DNA of 64,000 bases. Origin: Micrasema longulum (Eukaryota; Arthropoda; Insecta; Trichoptera; Brachycentridae). This document shows, in pieces, positions 12,818 through 25,100 of this stretch. Each line of letters starts with the position of its first letter. Within the stretch, counting starts at the first letter, position 1. The translations under genes and the position numbers were made by a program. The notes beneath the pieces were generated by a model. It was not told where the DNA came from, did no database searches, and saw only the letters and a program-made list of their open reading frames with translations. The stretch spans positions 1 through 64,000 of the forward strand of contig JAGVSM010003454.1 of assembly GCA_022494885.1 (NCBI GenBank). Reading direction: 5' to 3'.

Positions 12818-12952
12818 AAATACGCTACAACACCCAGACTAATTGAGAAAAATAAAATTTTTGGATTTTTTCTTGCATTTGGCGGGAATTGAACCCGCGA
12901 TGCCAGTTTTGCAGTTGGATGTCTAACCAACAGCGTCACGGCACCTCTATTC
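12818..12952 (-). mobile_element. SINE-C copy
   Basis: Minus-strand tRNA-like head GAGGTGCCGTGACGCTGTTG GTTAG... with box B GCGGGTTCAATTCCCGCC, followed by GCAAGAAAAAATCC. The partner copy is at 29040-29160. No acceptor-stem pairing closes the head, so it is a SINE and not a tRNA gene. Confidence 0.75.
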
Positions 12953-15166
12953 TTCATAATTGCTTTTTCTCATCACTCACGATACGACAAATTCTGTTAG
13001 AGAAAGGCAAGAGGCAATTGTATTGAAATGCACCGACTCTGCGCTTTCTACGTGTTTATTTAATTATATGTCATTGGTTTCCATATTCCATCAACTGCAT
13101 AGTATAACTTTAACTGAAATTTGTCAGTGGGATCCTGCTATTTGTTTTCTAGAATTATCAATAGAATCTTCAGTTTATAAACCGCATTTTAAAGGATTTA
13201 CTAAATTGTTTTTTCATAATCTTAGGTTATTTTATAGAATAGATCAACAGTATTTTATTTTAATACATTATACTACTTAAATGTAATATGGACTTATTCC
13301 ATATGCTAAATATTAAATAGTGACTGTACAACTTATTGTATCCTATTTCATTTATACATACAGTTTTATTTTTAATACTAATTTTATAGGAATCTACAAA
13401 TGAATATGTGATAGCTAGTTTTGTGATTTAGGCACAGTTTTAATATGGATATAATATACCCATTAAATGATAATTACTGAAACATCTCAAATGAAAACGA
13501 AACATCGTTTTTAAATCACTTTTGTATATGAATGTTTATTCACATTTGAGATATTTTAAAAACATTTTTGGATTATTGTTAGATTGGTCATTTGAAAATA
13601 CCAATTTGAGGTAGACAAATGTAAATATATTTGTAATTAAGATAAATGTATGTACGTACATTATGCATACATACATATTCAATATTTTGTTTTTAAAATT
13701 AACTATAATTTTTTGTAGGTATGTAAATAAATCTCCATAAATGTATACACAAAGAAAAAAAAATAGGAGTATGTTAACGATACATTACTTTTGTCACATC
13801 ATAATCTAAGTAAATATACATTTGTGTAAGTACTGAGAAGGGTTTTAAAAATGCATACATTATGCGTATTTTTGTTTTGTAAATGAAGTTATCATAGTTT
13901 ATATTTCATTTTGTAATCAAAATAATATGAATCAATCAGAATCTTTTTTTTAATCTACCCGAGGTAATAAGGCATCTTTGTTTATTTTAGTGCTATACTT
14001 AATCTTTTGTCTTTAATGCAAAAAAAAAAAACATATTTTACATGCGATTCAGCAGTGATGGTCATTTTAAAATGCCACATTTCCATCGAATAGTAGTTTT
14101 ATGTCTTAATTTAACTAATTAACATTTTTGTCGAACAATGATCATTCATAAAAATACAAATTATCAAAATGTTTGTACTGAATCACTGTAAAAATGATAA
14201 TTTTGATGGTCAATTAGATTATGAAGATTGTATGAAATAGTGCCAAAACGTTCTATTTTTGTAATCAATATAATCCTTTGAAAGTTAAAAATGAGTTTTG
14301 TAAATCCTGTATCAGATGTAAGACTTATAATACAAATCTATGAATGTCCATTCTTGAATACGTCCACATTTAATTCAGTACTTAATAAGATTACTTAAAC
14401 AAAAATATAATCTATTGAGCCTATCTGAAATTACACCATTCCTGTCACAGCCGGACCTCTACCATAGATTCACTCGGCACAAAGAACCATAAACTTGCTT
14501 ACAAGGGAGGAGATGATAATATGCTAGATCTGGCGCTGATTCCTATCGCATATTTTCAAGAATCATCTTTCGAATTTAAAAACCTTATATTTGTCGCAAT
14601 TAATAATTTTACTAATAACAAATCCATACCCTCTCAATTTTCAAAATGAACTTCAAGAGAAAATAGAAGGTATTGTTGGTTTTGACATAAATTTAAATGA
14701 GAATCACAGATGGCATGACCAATTTTCTGATATTTGCAATTTATGTACAACCCACAAAATAAAAAATATTTTTATTACGACACAAGCGCCACACTAATAT
14801 CTCTAATAGGCGTGGCTATAAACAATATGTGCGTTGTGAAAATGGGTCAAAACAGAAGACTTAAAAGTGGGTTTTTTAAATATTATTTAATTACCAAAAT
14901 GGGTTCTGAATCCATTGGAAGTAGTGTGGTAAAGTTTTGGATAAGATAATTGATGATTTTTGTTAAGTTACAATCCAAAATATCGAAGCGCATCCAAAAC
15001 CTACTGATACGCCAGGCTCTCTCAGTGCGCGTCCGTTGTCTGCTAGCCTCTAGCATATCGCACACGGCACACGTGATCAGCATCCGGTAAAGACACTTTA
15101 ATGGTTGCAAAAATTCTGGTTTTCACTGAATATATAACATTCTGAAATATTTTTTCAAATATATAT

Positions 15167-15611
15167 ATCGGGTGTTAACATAAGTTGTGTCCATTTTTTC
15201 CAAAGGAATATAACAAGAGGACACAACCAAAAAAAAAATTACAACAAATAAGACAATAATGTATTCTCCTTCATTATTTTATAACAAATTAGTCAATATT
15301 ATTGTATTACATGTGTATATGTATTACATAGCATCTTCACCGTACACTGCACGGATATTGCTAGCAGCTTTGACAGCTTTATTCTTTCGATCGAATGTGA
15401 ACAAAAGGAAGTGTAGAAAATGCTCACTTTCGTCTACTTGACATTTCATTTTGAAGCCTTGTAATAAAATAATTTAAAATTCTATAATGTGAAAGCATAC
15501 ACAATATCTTCTTCTTTTGAATGACGAACAACCTTTACCATTTTGTTTTACTTTTGGTGTTTATTTTTCAATTAGGAAAAAAACAGACACAACTTATGTT
15601 AACACCCAATA
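15167..15611 (-). mobile_element. mariner-family deletion derivative with transposase N-terminus
   Basis: A 445-bp element bounded by terminal inverted repeats (GGGTGTTAACATAAGTTGTG at both ends, next to TAT). On the minus strand a 41-codon frame (15449 to 15324) starts MKCQVDESEHFLHFLLFTFD and ends SNIRAVYGEDA, matching the N-terminal helix-turn-helix region of mariner transposases (typically a K..A....ICAVYGE pattern). The rest of the transposase, with the catalytic acidic residues, is deleted and a stop follows, so it cannot encode an active enzyme; it is a non-autonomous relic. Confidence 0.75.
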
Positions 15612-16599
15612 CATGCAAATATTTATGCGAGAAAGAGATGCAAGGAAGGCAAATTGAAATGCCATCTATTACGCTCTTGTAACATGTCTTATTTAATTAG
15701 ATATCATTGGTTGGAGCGACAACTACGTTAAGAATGGTGTACTTTCAAAATTCTTATCAAAGATGGATTAATTCAAAAACTTATTCCTACATTGCAACAC
15801 AAATCTTTGACTGTGGAAGATAATAAAGTGTAAACTAAGAAATATATTTTAGAAACCAATATTTTATGGTACACAATTATTATAAGTATAATTTTTATGT
15901 AGGTATTGTAAATATTTATATCTTGTGCATGTACATGGTAACATGAATTAGTTATCAATGATAACTTCTCATATCTACATAATTGTAGGAATGGCAGTAC
16001 TTTGACATATTCAATATGAATACATATTGTACTTACGAGTGTGTATGACAATTTATTGTTTCTGAATAAAAAATACATTTTCGATTTGTTTGTTTTTTTT
16101 TTAACCTTTCCTATTTGATGTCTGTAAAATATTTCATTATGTGATTCGTTAATAACATATTATTTTTTTAATACTTTGTAAATTATATTTAAATTTTTAT
16201 TATTATTAGTATTGGTTTTAACTATAATTCATTTGGTAGTAATGATTTTAATTATGTTAACAACATAGTACAAAAAAGGTCCCAAACATTAATGCTCCAT
16301 ATTACAATCATCTGCTACGTGAAGATAACGAAACAGTCTTACGCTTTAGGATGCCAAAAAAACCCATTATAATTAAAAATACAAATCTTTCACATTGCTA
16401 CTTATTTTTATTTATTGTTTTGACAAGGGCAGTTTATGGCTCATTCAAAGATCAAAGCCAATCAAAACTGACAATGCGTACTATTTAATTAGTATGTTTG
16501 TCTTAGATGCATAAGTTTTTAAATTTATGTACTGAATTTTAAATACCCATAAGTGGCGATTTGTGTCCTTTTGTAGCTGGACGATAATACTCAGTTTGT

Positions 16600-16880
16600 T
16601 ATAGCACTCGGTTACGCTAGGGACCTTTTGTCTAGGTGGCCTTTCCCGGAGACCACAGTTCTCTGGATCTCGGAGAGGGAGTGGAGTTCCTGCAATGGAA
16701 ACCTCTATTGGTGCTCTTGCATTCGGATCTCCACATGAGTCTCGGGTAATTCCCATGAGCCACTGGTCTCCAGGATATCTGTATTCTGAAGACGACTAAG
16801 CTGAGTTCCTGCAGTAAAGACACTCAACGTGCAGGTTAGCACTGGAGTGCAGAACTCCGCTGAAGCCAATGAGGTGTTGG
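16600..16880. other. Unidentified G+C-rich island
   Basis: About 280 bp that is clearly richer in G and C than its surroundings, with repeated words such as GAGTTCCTGCA (twice) and GTTCTCTGGATCTCGGAGAG. Overlapping minus-strand frames (to 16823) are open but match no family I know. It may be a piece of an old transposable element. Confidence 0.4.
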
Positions 16881-17498
16881 TCTTCCTTGAAAATGTATTA
16901 CATCAGTATATTTGTTATAAGGACTTAGAGCTGTTGGTTTTACATTATTGGTATTTTTACTGTAAGTAATTATAGCTTTTCTGATACTCTATCCGCTGTC
17001 GTCTAGTCGTTGATTAAAATCGTAAGTAATGTATTAACAGAATGTTTTTTAGGTGTTCCTGCCAAAAAAATCAATTGATAGTTTCACAGATGATATGTAT
17101 AAGAAATTACAAAAGAATAGAATTTATTTTTGAAAGATAAAAAATGACATTCCAATACATACCTATTATTATGTTCTAGAGACGTGTTATGAGTATGTTG
17201 ATTGTCTTTAATATGTAAAGTATTTCCAATCATTATTGGGGGCGTTTAATGCATCATTTAATGAATGTCAGATGATTACACTATTGTCTCTAATGACTGC
17301 AATTAAACAAATTTATACATTATGTCATCAGAAATTACGTTTAAGTATATTATCTCTTATGTTTCATGGAAAACATTTTTATAATTATGTATTAGGGAAT
17401 TATTTTTACACTTAAATTTATCTGGATGTCATTGTTGAATACCTCAAACATTGTACATACAGAATATGGCTGCTACTTACGCCAGTAAGAAAACTAAA

Positions 17499-18235
17499 TA
17501 TGATTATTGAATTTTTTCCTATCTTCATGAAAGCACATATCGACTTATGGATAGAGCCAGCTTTGTATTATGTAGATAGGTAGATAGAGATAGACGAAAA
17601 GTTAAGCATACCATTTTGAGAATTGTCCAATGTCATATAAAAATAATATTCAAGCAAACACATTTTGCTTTAATTGCAATTCAATTAAATTGTAAATAAT
17701 TTTGAAGAAGCTACTATTTATCACGAAACCTATTTAAAATACCAAAAAAATCTTTAATTTTAATTTAGCATTGGAAACACAGAGTTAAGTTTCTGCCACC
17801 CTATTTAATTGCTTATGGCTATTAATGAAAACACATATTGAAATGTCTTGCATTGCTTACATATTAAAGAAAAAATAAATATGATTATTGAATTTTTCCT
17901 ATCTTCATGAGAAAGCACATCAGCTTATGGATAGAGCCAGCTTTGTATGTGAATGGGTAGATTAGAGATGAGCGAAAAGTTAAGCATGTTTGAGGGTGTC
18001 CAATGTCATATAAAAGAAATAATATTCAAGCAAACACATTTTGCTTTAATTGCAATTCAGTTAAATTGTAAATAATTTTGAAGGCGCCACTATTTATCAC
18101 AGAAGCCTATTTAAAATACCAAAAAAAAAATCTTTAATTTTAATTTAGCATTGAAACACAGAGTTAAGTTTCTGCGCCACCTATTTGTTGCTTATGACGT
18201 AATGAAAACACATATTGAAATGTCGATAGATCAAA
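17499..18235 (+). repeat. Tandem direct duplication, two units of about 360-380 bp
   Basis: Unit 1 (about 17499-17878) and unit 2 (about 17879-18235) share order and wording throughout: TATGATTATTGAATTTTT, CTTATGGATAGAGCCAGC, AATATTCAAGCAAACACATT, TAGCATTG-AAACACAGAG and AACACATATTGAAATGTC. Differences are mostly one- to four-base indels, many in homopolymers. A third partial echo (TAGATAGAGATAGTAGAAAA) follows at about 18250. No coding content. Confidence 0.85.
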
Positions 18236-19140
18236 ATTTGCCACACCGAGGTAGATAGAGATAGTAGAAAAGTTAAGTACATCATCTCGAGTGTGAAAGC
18301 ACTACAATTAATGATATATGTATCGATGAAGATAGCGTTTGTAATTGCAACTCAGGCATAGTAAAATATTACAGTGTAGAACCTGGGACCTGAAGAATGA
18401 TGTGCAAATGCAATCCATTATACTACAAGGTATAATTATCTCCAATCGATTTCCCTTTTTGCGATTTTTACCCGAGAGTAGCTATTGAGTTCAAATACTC
18501 TTCCTAGGGTTCTATTCCACACACAGAACTGTATGAATAAGAAAAGGATACCATAAACTAGTAGCAGTGTTTCTTAATTATTGTTGCAGGATGATCCCTC
18601 TTTCTATTTAGAATGATGTCAGTTTAGCGATAGTATGAACTATGGTCGAAGTTTATGGCATTTCTGTAAGGCCATTTTTAATTAGTCTTAAATAACCATG
18701 CTATAAAATGAGTATCAAGTATGTATTGAAGAGTAGATTTCGAACTGGACGGCAAAACTACCGGGAACAATATTCCCATCGATGAATTTATATATTCAAT
18801 AATTTAAACTTTCATTGTAATTTGGCAATTAATTAAGGATCGCTGAAGATCAGGCCGAGTGGAGGAAAAAATGTATTGCTTTACTGCTCACCGATACCCA
18901 GGATTGAAACTGAAGAACAAAAAACACCTTTATTATACATATTTCACTATCAATAAAAATATGAAAATCATAATTAAACTAGTTTCAACCTTTACCTAAA
19001 AATTAACTGGTTTGTTTTGAGATACCTAATACAGGTGTACTCATATCTCTGTTGTTAATTATCCATAATAGGAGGTTAGTAGTAAGTATATGTAATAAAA
19101 TTTTGTGCAGTGATGATCTTTCATTGACATTAGTTGTACG

Positions 19141-22100
19141 ATGAAAATTGGTGGAGGAACTGACGGTAAAAATGTGTCCCTGGGTGAAGGAAGTATTGAT
19201 GAAACTGAAGGAGGGTGGGGTTATATTGTGTGTATAGGATTTTCTATTGTGTTTGTGAGTACAAATTTTAAAATATTTGACGTATGTATTTTATTTACCT
19301 ATATGAGGAGCAAATCTAAAAATGATTTGTCACATAAATATAGCGCTATAAAAATTAAGAAAAACACATTTTGAATGAATAGTGTGGCCTTTTCACATAG
19401 ATTAAAATAAACCAATATAGTAAAATTATCAATATTTAAAATGAACCTATTTTTATTTCAAATTTGGTCAAATCGCTTTCTAAATGTTTGCTCCTCATAT
19501 ATACATATTATATTAAACAATGTTCAAGTCAAAGGCGCCAAACCACAATTCGGGAAAAAAGCGGTTTCATTATTTTAAATGTATTGCATAGGTTATTATA
19601 CACATCTTGGCAAAAGGATTTAAGTCAATAGATGTTTGTAGTTTAAATCCTTTTTTTGTAAAGTGTATTAGACCTACGCACATATTTGAAATACTGAATC
19701 TCCTTTTTTTATTATTGCGGTTTGAAGCCTTTGACCTGAACGCGGCCGGCATAAACCTTTTTAAAATTTAATTTATTTTCCCCTCCACATGCAGATCACC
19801 TGTTCCATAAAGGTAAGGTTATCAGTCTCACACTTCATATGCCAGTCCAGGAACAATGAAATATTGCAGAACAAACAACATTTGAAACCAATATTTCACA
19901 ATGTTTTGAGTATGTCCATATCACAGTGTGTAAAGTAGCCACTTAATCCAGCCAATGACAGGTCATAAGCCCTGTAAATGCCTAGACTCCCATATTCTCT
20001 TCTCAAAACTGTTTTCAATCAATATTTCACATCCATCCTGCTAGAAATCAAACTCAGGACCTCAAGAATGATAGAGCGATCTGTCAACCACTTCGAAACG
20101 AGGCGGACTTAAATTTAACTTCACTTGATTTCATTTTTCAGGATTTTTACCTGAGGGCAGCAATAGGGAAGATTCATAAACTATTCATGAAGTATTTATA
20201 ATTAATTCAGCAAATATTATTAAAATAATTCATCATGTTTTCAGCTTCATATGTCGGCCTTGTGGTGTAGTAGTCAGCGCGTTTGCCTACAGTTAAAGAG
20301 GTCTCGGGTTCGATTACCGGCATGATTGATATAAAATATTTATTTAAAAGGGTGTTTTCACACTAGAACATTTCATAGTCCCTGGACTGGTACCTGAAGC
20401 GAAGGACGGACGCTACGCTGCGATTAGTATGCCAATGCAGTGCCCTATGCACCATTAGGTGCGGAAAGGGAATGATGATGATTAATCATGTTTTCAGATA
20501 GTCACTATTGCTCCTATGTCTTCAGCTGGATTACTATTTAACGACTTTTTAGATGATTTGGGACATGGATCAACTCCCATGACAATTGTATTTGGAGTAT
20601 TCAATGCTGCAGTTTCATTTACAGGTATTGGATTAGGCAGTTTTATTCTTAAAAATACAATATCCTTTTCAGACCCGGCTAACACGATCGTGCGAGTCGA
20701 TAAAAAAATTTAAATCTCGAGAACGCTTTACAATTTTCGCCATATACCGAGTCGATATTCACCGTGCGGGTCCACAGTCCTCATGGAGGAACTTCAGCCC
20801 TACGGGAAATTAGATACAAAAAATGTTTTCTTGCGCGGGGTAAAAATTAAAGCATTAAATTGTGGTGCAAAGTTTCTTGAAAATATACGAAAAAAATAAT
20901 AAAAAATATTTAGATAAAAACGCACTACTTTGCATGACGTCACTGGTTCATGTTAATCAACCTATGATCTGAGAGCTATGGAAGATTTCCGGTCTGCTTG
21001 TCGTAGCGCTGATAATACGATATATAAAAATTAAAAATTATATTTTTGACTTAGTTTAATAGTCTATTAACAAATAAAAAACCACTGAACTTCCTCATTA
21101 CTCTAAAATCTAAAACTCTAAAGGAATTAGTTTCAAAAATATATCGCTAGGGGTGTCAGTGTCAGCTATCAAATGTCACGTCGCGCCGTGTTGGAGGTCG
21201 AACTCTGTCACGTAAGTATTTTATAAAAAATATAAACATTCATTATTTAAGTAATGTGCCATGTAATTAGTGTAGTTTACATATGCATTTAAGTGGTTAA
21301 TTAGTTTTCAAAAAAAGTATTTGTAATTGTGACAGTTATTTACGACAGCATTTACACTAGCACGAGCGTGCGGGCTGGGACGTACATCTGACATTACAAT
21401 ATTTATAGAGTAATGACATATTTTGATGTTTTCTACGTGTATTTGTAGTTTTTTATTATAAATTCCGTATATCAAATGATTTTAATGCTTAACATAAATT
21501 TATGTATAAACTATTCATGATAATAATTATTATTTTCATTAGATTCTGTCAATGAAGTAGCACCAGATAAGGAAGGATTCGACGATTTTGTTCTGAATGT
21601 GATTGGAGACGGAAACATTTCAGAGATGGACTGATCAAGTGCAGAAAATGAGGACGATGACCTTGTGGAAAATATCCTTAACTTATTAGCAGATAGGACG
21701 AAATAGAGAAATAGCTGTCTCTTTTTTGATAGGTATTTCACAATTATTCCTCTCCTGAAAAGATTAACTACTATTGGCATTTACGGAACTGGCACAATCA
21801 TGGTTAACCGCCTAAGAGGTATTAAACTAAAAGCGAACAAGCTTATGCGACAGGGAGATTTCCAGCAACCAGTTTGTGACGATATTGTTTGCGTCAAATG
21901 GCGAGACACGAAATCCGTTGTGATGGCCTCGAACTGTACTGGAGTTGAACCTGTTTCAACAGTCAAAAGGCGACACAAGCCAACCAAGGTACACGTAAAC
22001 ATACAGGCTCCACAAGTGATAAAAAATACAATAAACTAATGGGGGGTGTGGATATATGTAACCAGTAAATTGAGTACCATCGTACTTGAATATAAAAAAA

Positions 22101-25100
22101 ATGGACACAGAAGACCATCGTACCATTTTTTGACCTAGTTTTGTTAAACTTCTGGATGTTGTACTGTTGAGACGCTCAAAGAAAGAAAATAAAAAACCCC
22201 TAGATTTATTGGCTTTCTGTTTAGAAATTGGAGAAGCCCTAACGAAAACCCCAGAACGAAAGCGCAGGGCTCATGAGATGAGTGAAGATAATGAGAATGA
22301 TGAGAATATCGTATTCAATCATCATAAAATTTATACAATCTGCCTATTCCAAATCTAAGGTACGATGGCTATGATCACTTGGCAGTGTTTGACGATGAAA
22401 TAACTTCCCCAAGAATTTGTTGTTTGGAAAATTGTAAAAACTGAACAAAAATAAAATGTGAAAAGTGCAAAATATACCTTTGCCTTTCACGCAATAAGCA
22501 CTGCTTTAAAATGTTTCACACAAAAAAACAAATCATTTTGAAATTTTTTAATGTTTTAAATTAAATGTCTGATATTTTTCACTATACAGTTGGTTTTATT
22601 TAAATTATTTTTAAGACTTAAAGATATGTAAGATTACTTTTATTTGTATGACTATAGTCCTGACCAGCACGATCGTGAGGGTGGGTTTTTCAGAAACTGG
22701 ATTTTCCGGATTTTTCAAATATTTTTTTTGTCTCATAAAAGTCTTAAAAAAATTTAAATTTCAACAAGTCTGAAAGGGATATGAAACAAATGTGTTTTTT
22801 TTCTAGTTCACAGATTTTCTAGTTCAAATGCTTTACAGATTTCACTCACAATATTTATGGATACCATTTATTTGAAAGAAAGTCTTCCATATTTCTTTCT
22901 CATAATTTTTTTACCCGTCTGCTGCAATAAATTTCATAGATAATATTTATTTTTTATTTCTTTGTCACATTTAATGTTTATATCTTTTTAATTTATGAAA
23001 ACTTAATTGGTCTTTTTATGTTAAAAAATTGTTGTTTTTAATACTTATTTGTGTGTGTATGTTTTCTGAATAAAATAAAATAATAATAATAATTTATATA
23101 TCATATTTGGAAGTTCAATTATTGGTAAATTGGTAGGATAGTATAATAATAAAATAATTAATTAATTGTGATTTGTGTGAATTTGTGTATCTGGTAAGCA
23201 TGTTTTCAAGTGATGGAAGGCTAGAAAAGATGTTGAAAGGAGACTGAATGCGGTAAACAAAATGAATGGCACACTAAGCACAGTTATTGTTAATAAAAAT
23301 ATGTCAATCAAAGGGAGACTGGCAGTGCAAAACGGAGTTTTATTCCCAATACTTATGTATGCAAGTGCACGGAACTAGCAGAGTAAGAATAAAAGCAGAG
23401 TGAATGTGGTCGATTACTTAGACGAATGTGTGGGATATATATGTATGACCGGGTTACGAATGACGAAATCAGGTGAGAGTGCAAATCCAAGACAGGTATA
23501 ATTGATAAGATTAAGAAAGGGTCACTGGGATATATTTTTGTCAGTTAAAATAATGGATGATGAAAAAATGGTTTAAAAAATATTTATGGTGAGAATGAAC
23601 GGTTACGTAGTACGAGAACGACCAAGGAAGACGTGGCATAGTCAGATTAACCAAGATCTTAAGCCTGGTCATGTCAAAAGCACACGCAACCGTGGGACAT
23701 GTATGCCAATTTGTATAAATAAATAAATCTGGAAGAAGCTAAGAATGTACGTCAGTGGCATCCGTACGCGCGTGGCAGTCCATCCTATCTGCCTATCCCG
23801 GTCGAAATGGCGCAATGATAGGAGTAATGAATTCGTAAAGATTACAGTATTTTTCAAACTCACAAGGGACGAAAAGTCCAACATTTTAGTATGAGTTATT
23901 CTTCTTCTTCTTTTGGTGGAATGCCCGTGTTCAGACGTTGACTCCATCATGTGCCACGAATTGCACCAATATCCTGCCTGTATTGGTCAAGATGCTTTAG
24001 TAGCTGGAACAACTCCCCTACACCGAACCTGGTCTAGTCGTGCATGTTCCTTAGTCAGGAAAGCTCCTTCCTATCCAGCTATCGTTTTCCTTGAACTTTT
24101 TCCCATATTTTAATTTGTAAAACCTTTACGAGTAATTACACACTTTTTTTTCAGGTTTACTGACAACATGTGCCCTCAAACGTTTCTCTCTAAGACAAGT
24201 TGGATTGTTAGGAGCATTTATGTTCTCGATAGGATCGTTTTTAGCCATTTTTGTGAATTCAATGGCCACTTTTGTATTTGCTAATGGATTTGTCCAAGGT
24301 TACAAATAACATATTTATTGTGTTTATTTTTGATTTTATTATTTACTTTAATATTTGACAGCTAAATACTTAAGGTATAAAATTTTAGTGAGATATCTTT
24401 TGCTTTTAGCTCTTGGTTTTGGTATTATGATTCCTATAAGTCTTACAAGTTTTAACCAATATTTCACAAAAAAGCGCGCTGTTATGATGAGCGTCTCATC
24501 TGTCATTATCGGAATAGCTGCTATGGTCTTTCCGATGGCAATCGAACTGATGATGGAAGAGTATGGGTTTAGAGGAACTCTGGCATTATTGTTTGCAATT
24601 AATTTAAACCTCATACCGGGAATTGCAGTAATGCGTCCTATTGATTGCCCAAACACCAAGAAAAAGATAAACAAACTGAGTACGTACCTATATAACCTTG
24701 CAACTTACTTTCCATTTTAGAATATGGTTAATCGAAATAAGAATGTTTTATTCTAGCGATCAGAAAACTGAGTGGTATAAACGATAATTCTCATCATGCA
24801 TTAAATAAATTTAATTATAATGTCACTGATTGTGCCAAAGATAATAATAGATCAGCAAGAGACCCTCTAATCCATAAGTCATTAGATTTAAAATTGCTAA
24901 TGGAAAATAAAGGATCCATACTCAGTGTGAATGTGGAGAGGAAATCTTCTCTCGTTCCAGTAATGAGAAAAATATCACTAGTTAGCAATGATGTTTTTGA
25001 AAACAACTTGGCAAAGGCATCTTCACTACAAAGTCTTGGAAACTGGACTAGTAACGTTATTGCAACTGAGGTTGTGCCATCTAAAGATGGGAAATGGTAA

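Larger units (their letters stand above)
9667..19140. other. Intergenic stretch between MCT1 and MCT2
   Basis: About 9.5 kb with no gene I can support. It starts with the MCT1 3' UTR (candidate AATAAA at 10142). It contains MITE-1 fragments, a SINE-C, a mariner relic, an unexplained G+C-rich island and a tandem duplication, each listed separately. The rest is AT-rich with short runs of A or T; small open frames there look random. A 5' non-coding exon of MCT2 may lie here, since a TTTTGTGCAG acceptor-like site stands about 30 bp before its ATG. Confidence 0.6.

Noticed and set aside
12818..12952. tRNA-like sequences (also at 7735, 29040, 51378 and 62405) as tRNA genes
   Set aside because: Box A and box B are present, but the acceptor stem does not pair and each is followed by a body repeated elsewhere, so they are SINEs.
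20516..20713. Open frame continuing past exon 2 of MCT2
   Set aside because: The exon ends at 20624 with a GT donor in the right phase; the following codons run into the piggyBac end.
23669..23950. Minus-strand frame over the RTE relic
   Set aside because: It crosses the RTE end and an unrelated retroposon tail; no coherent protein.
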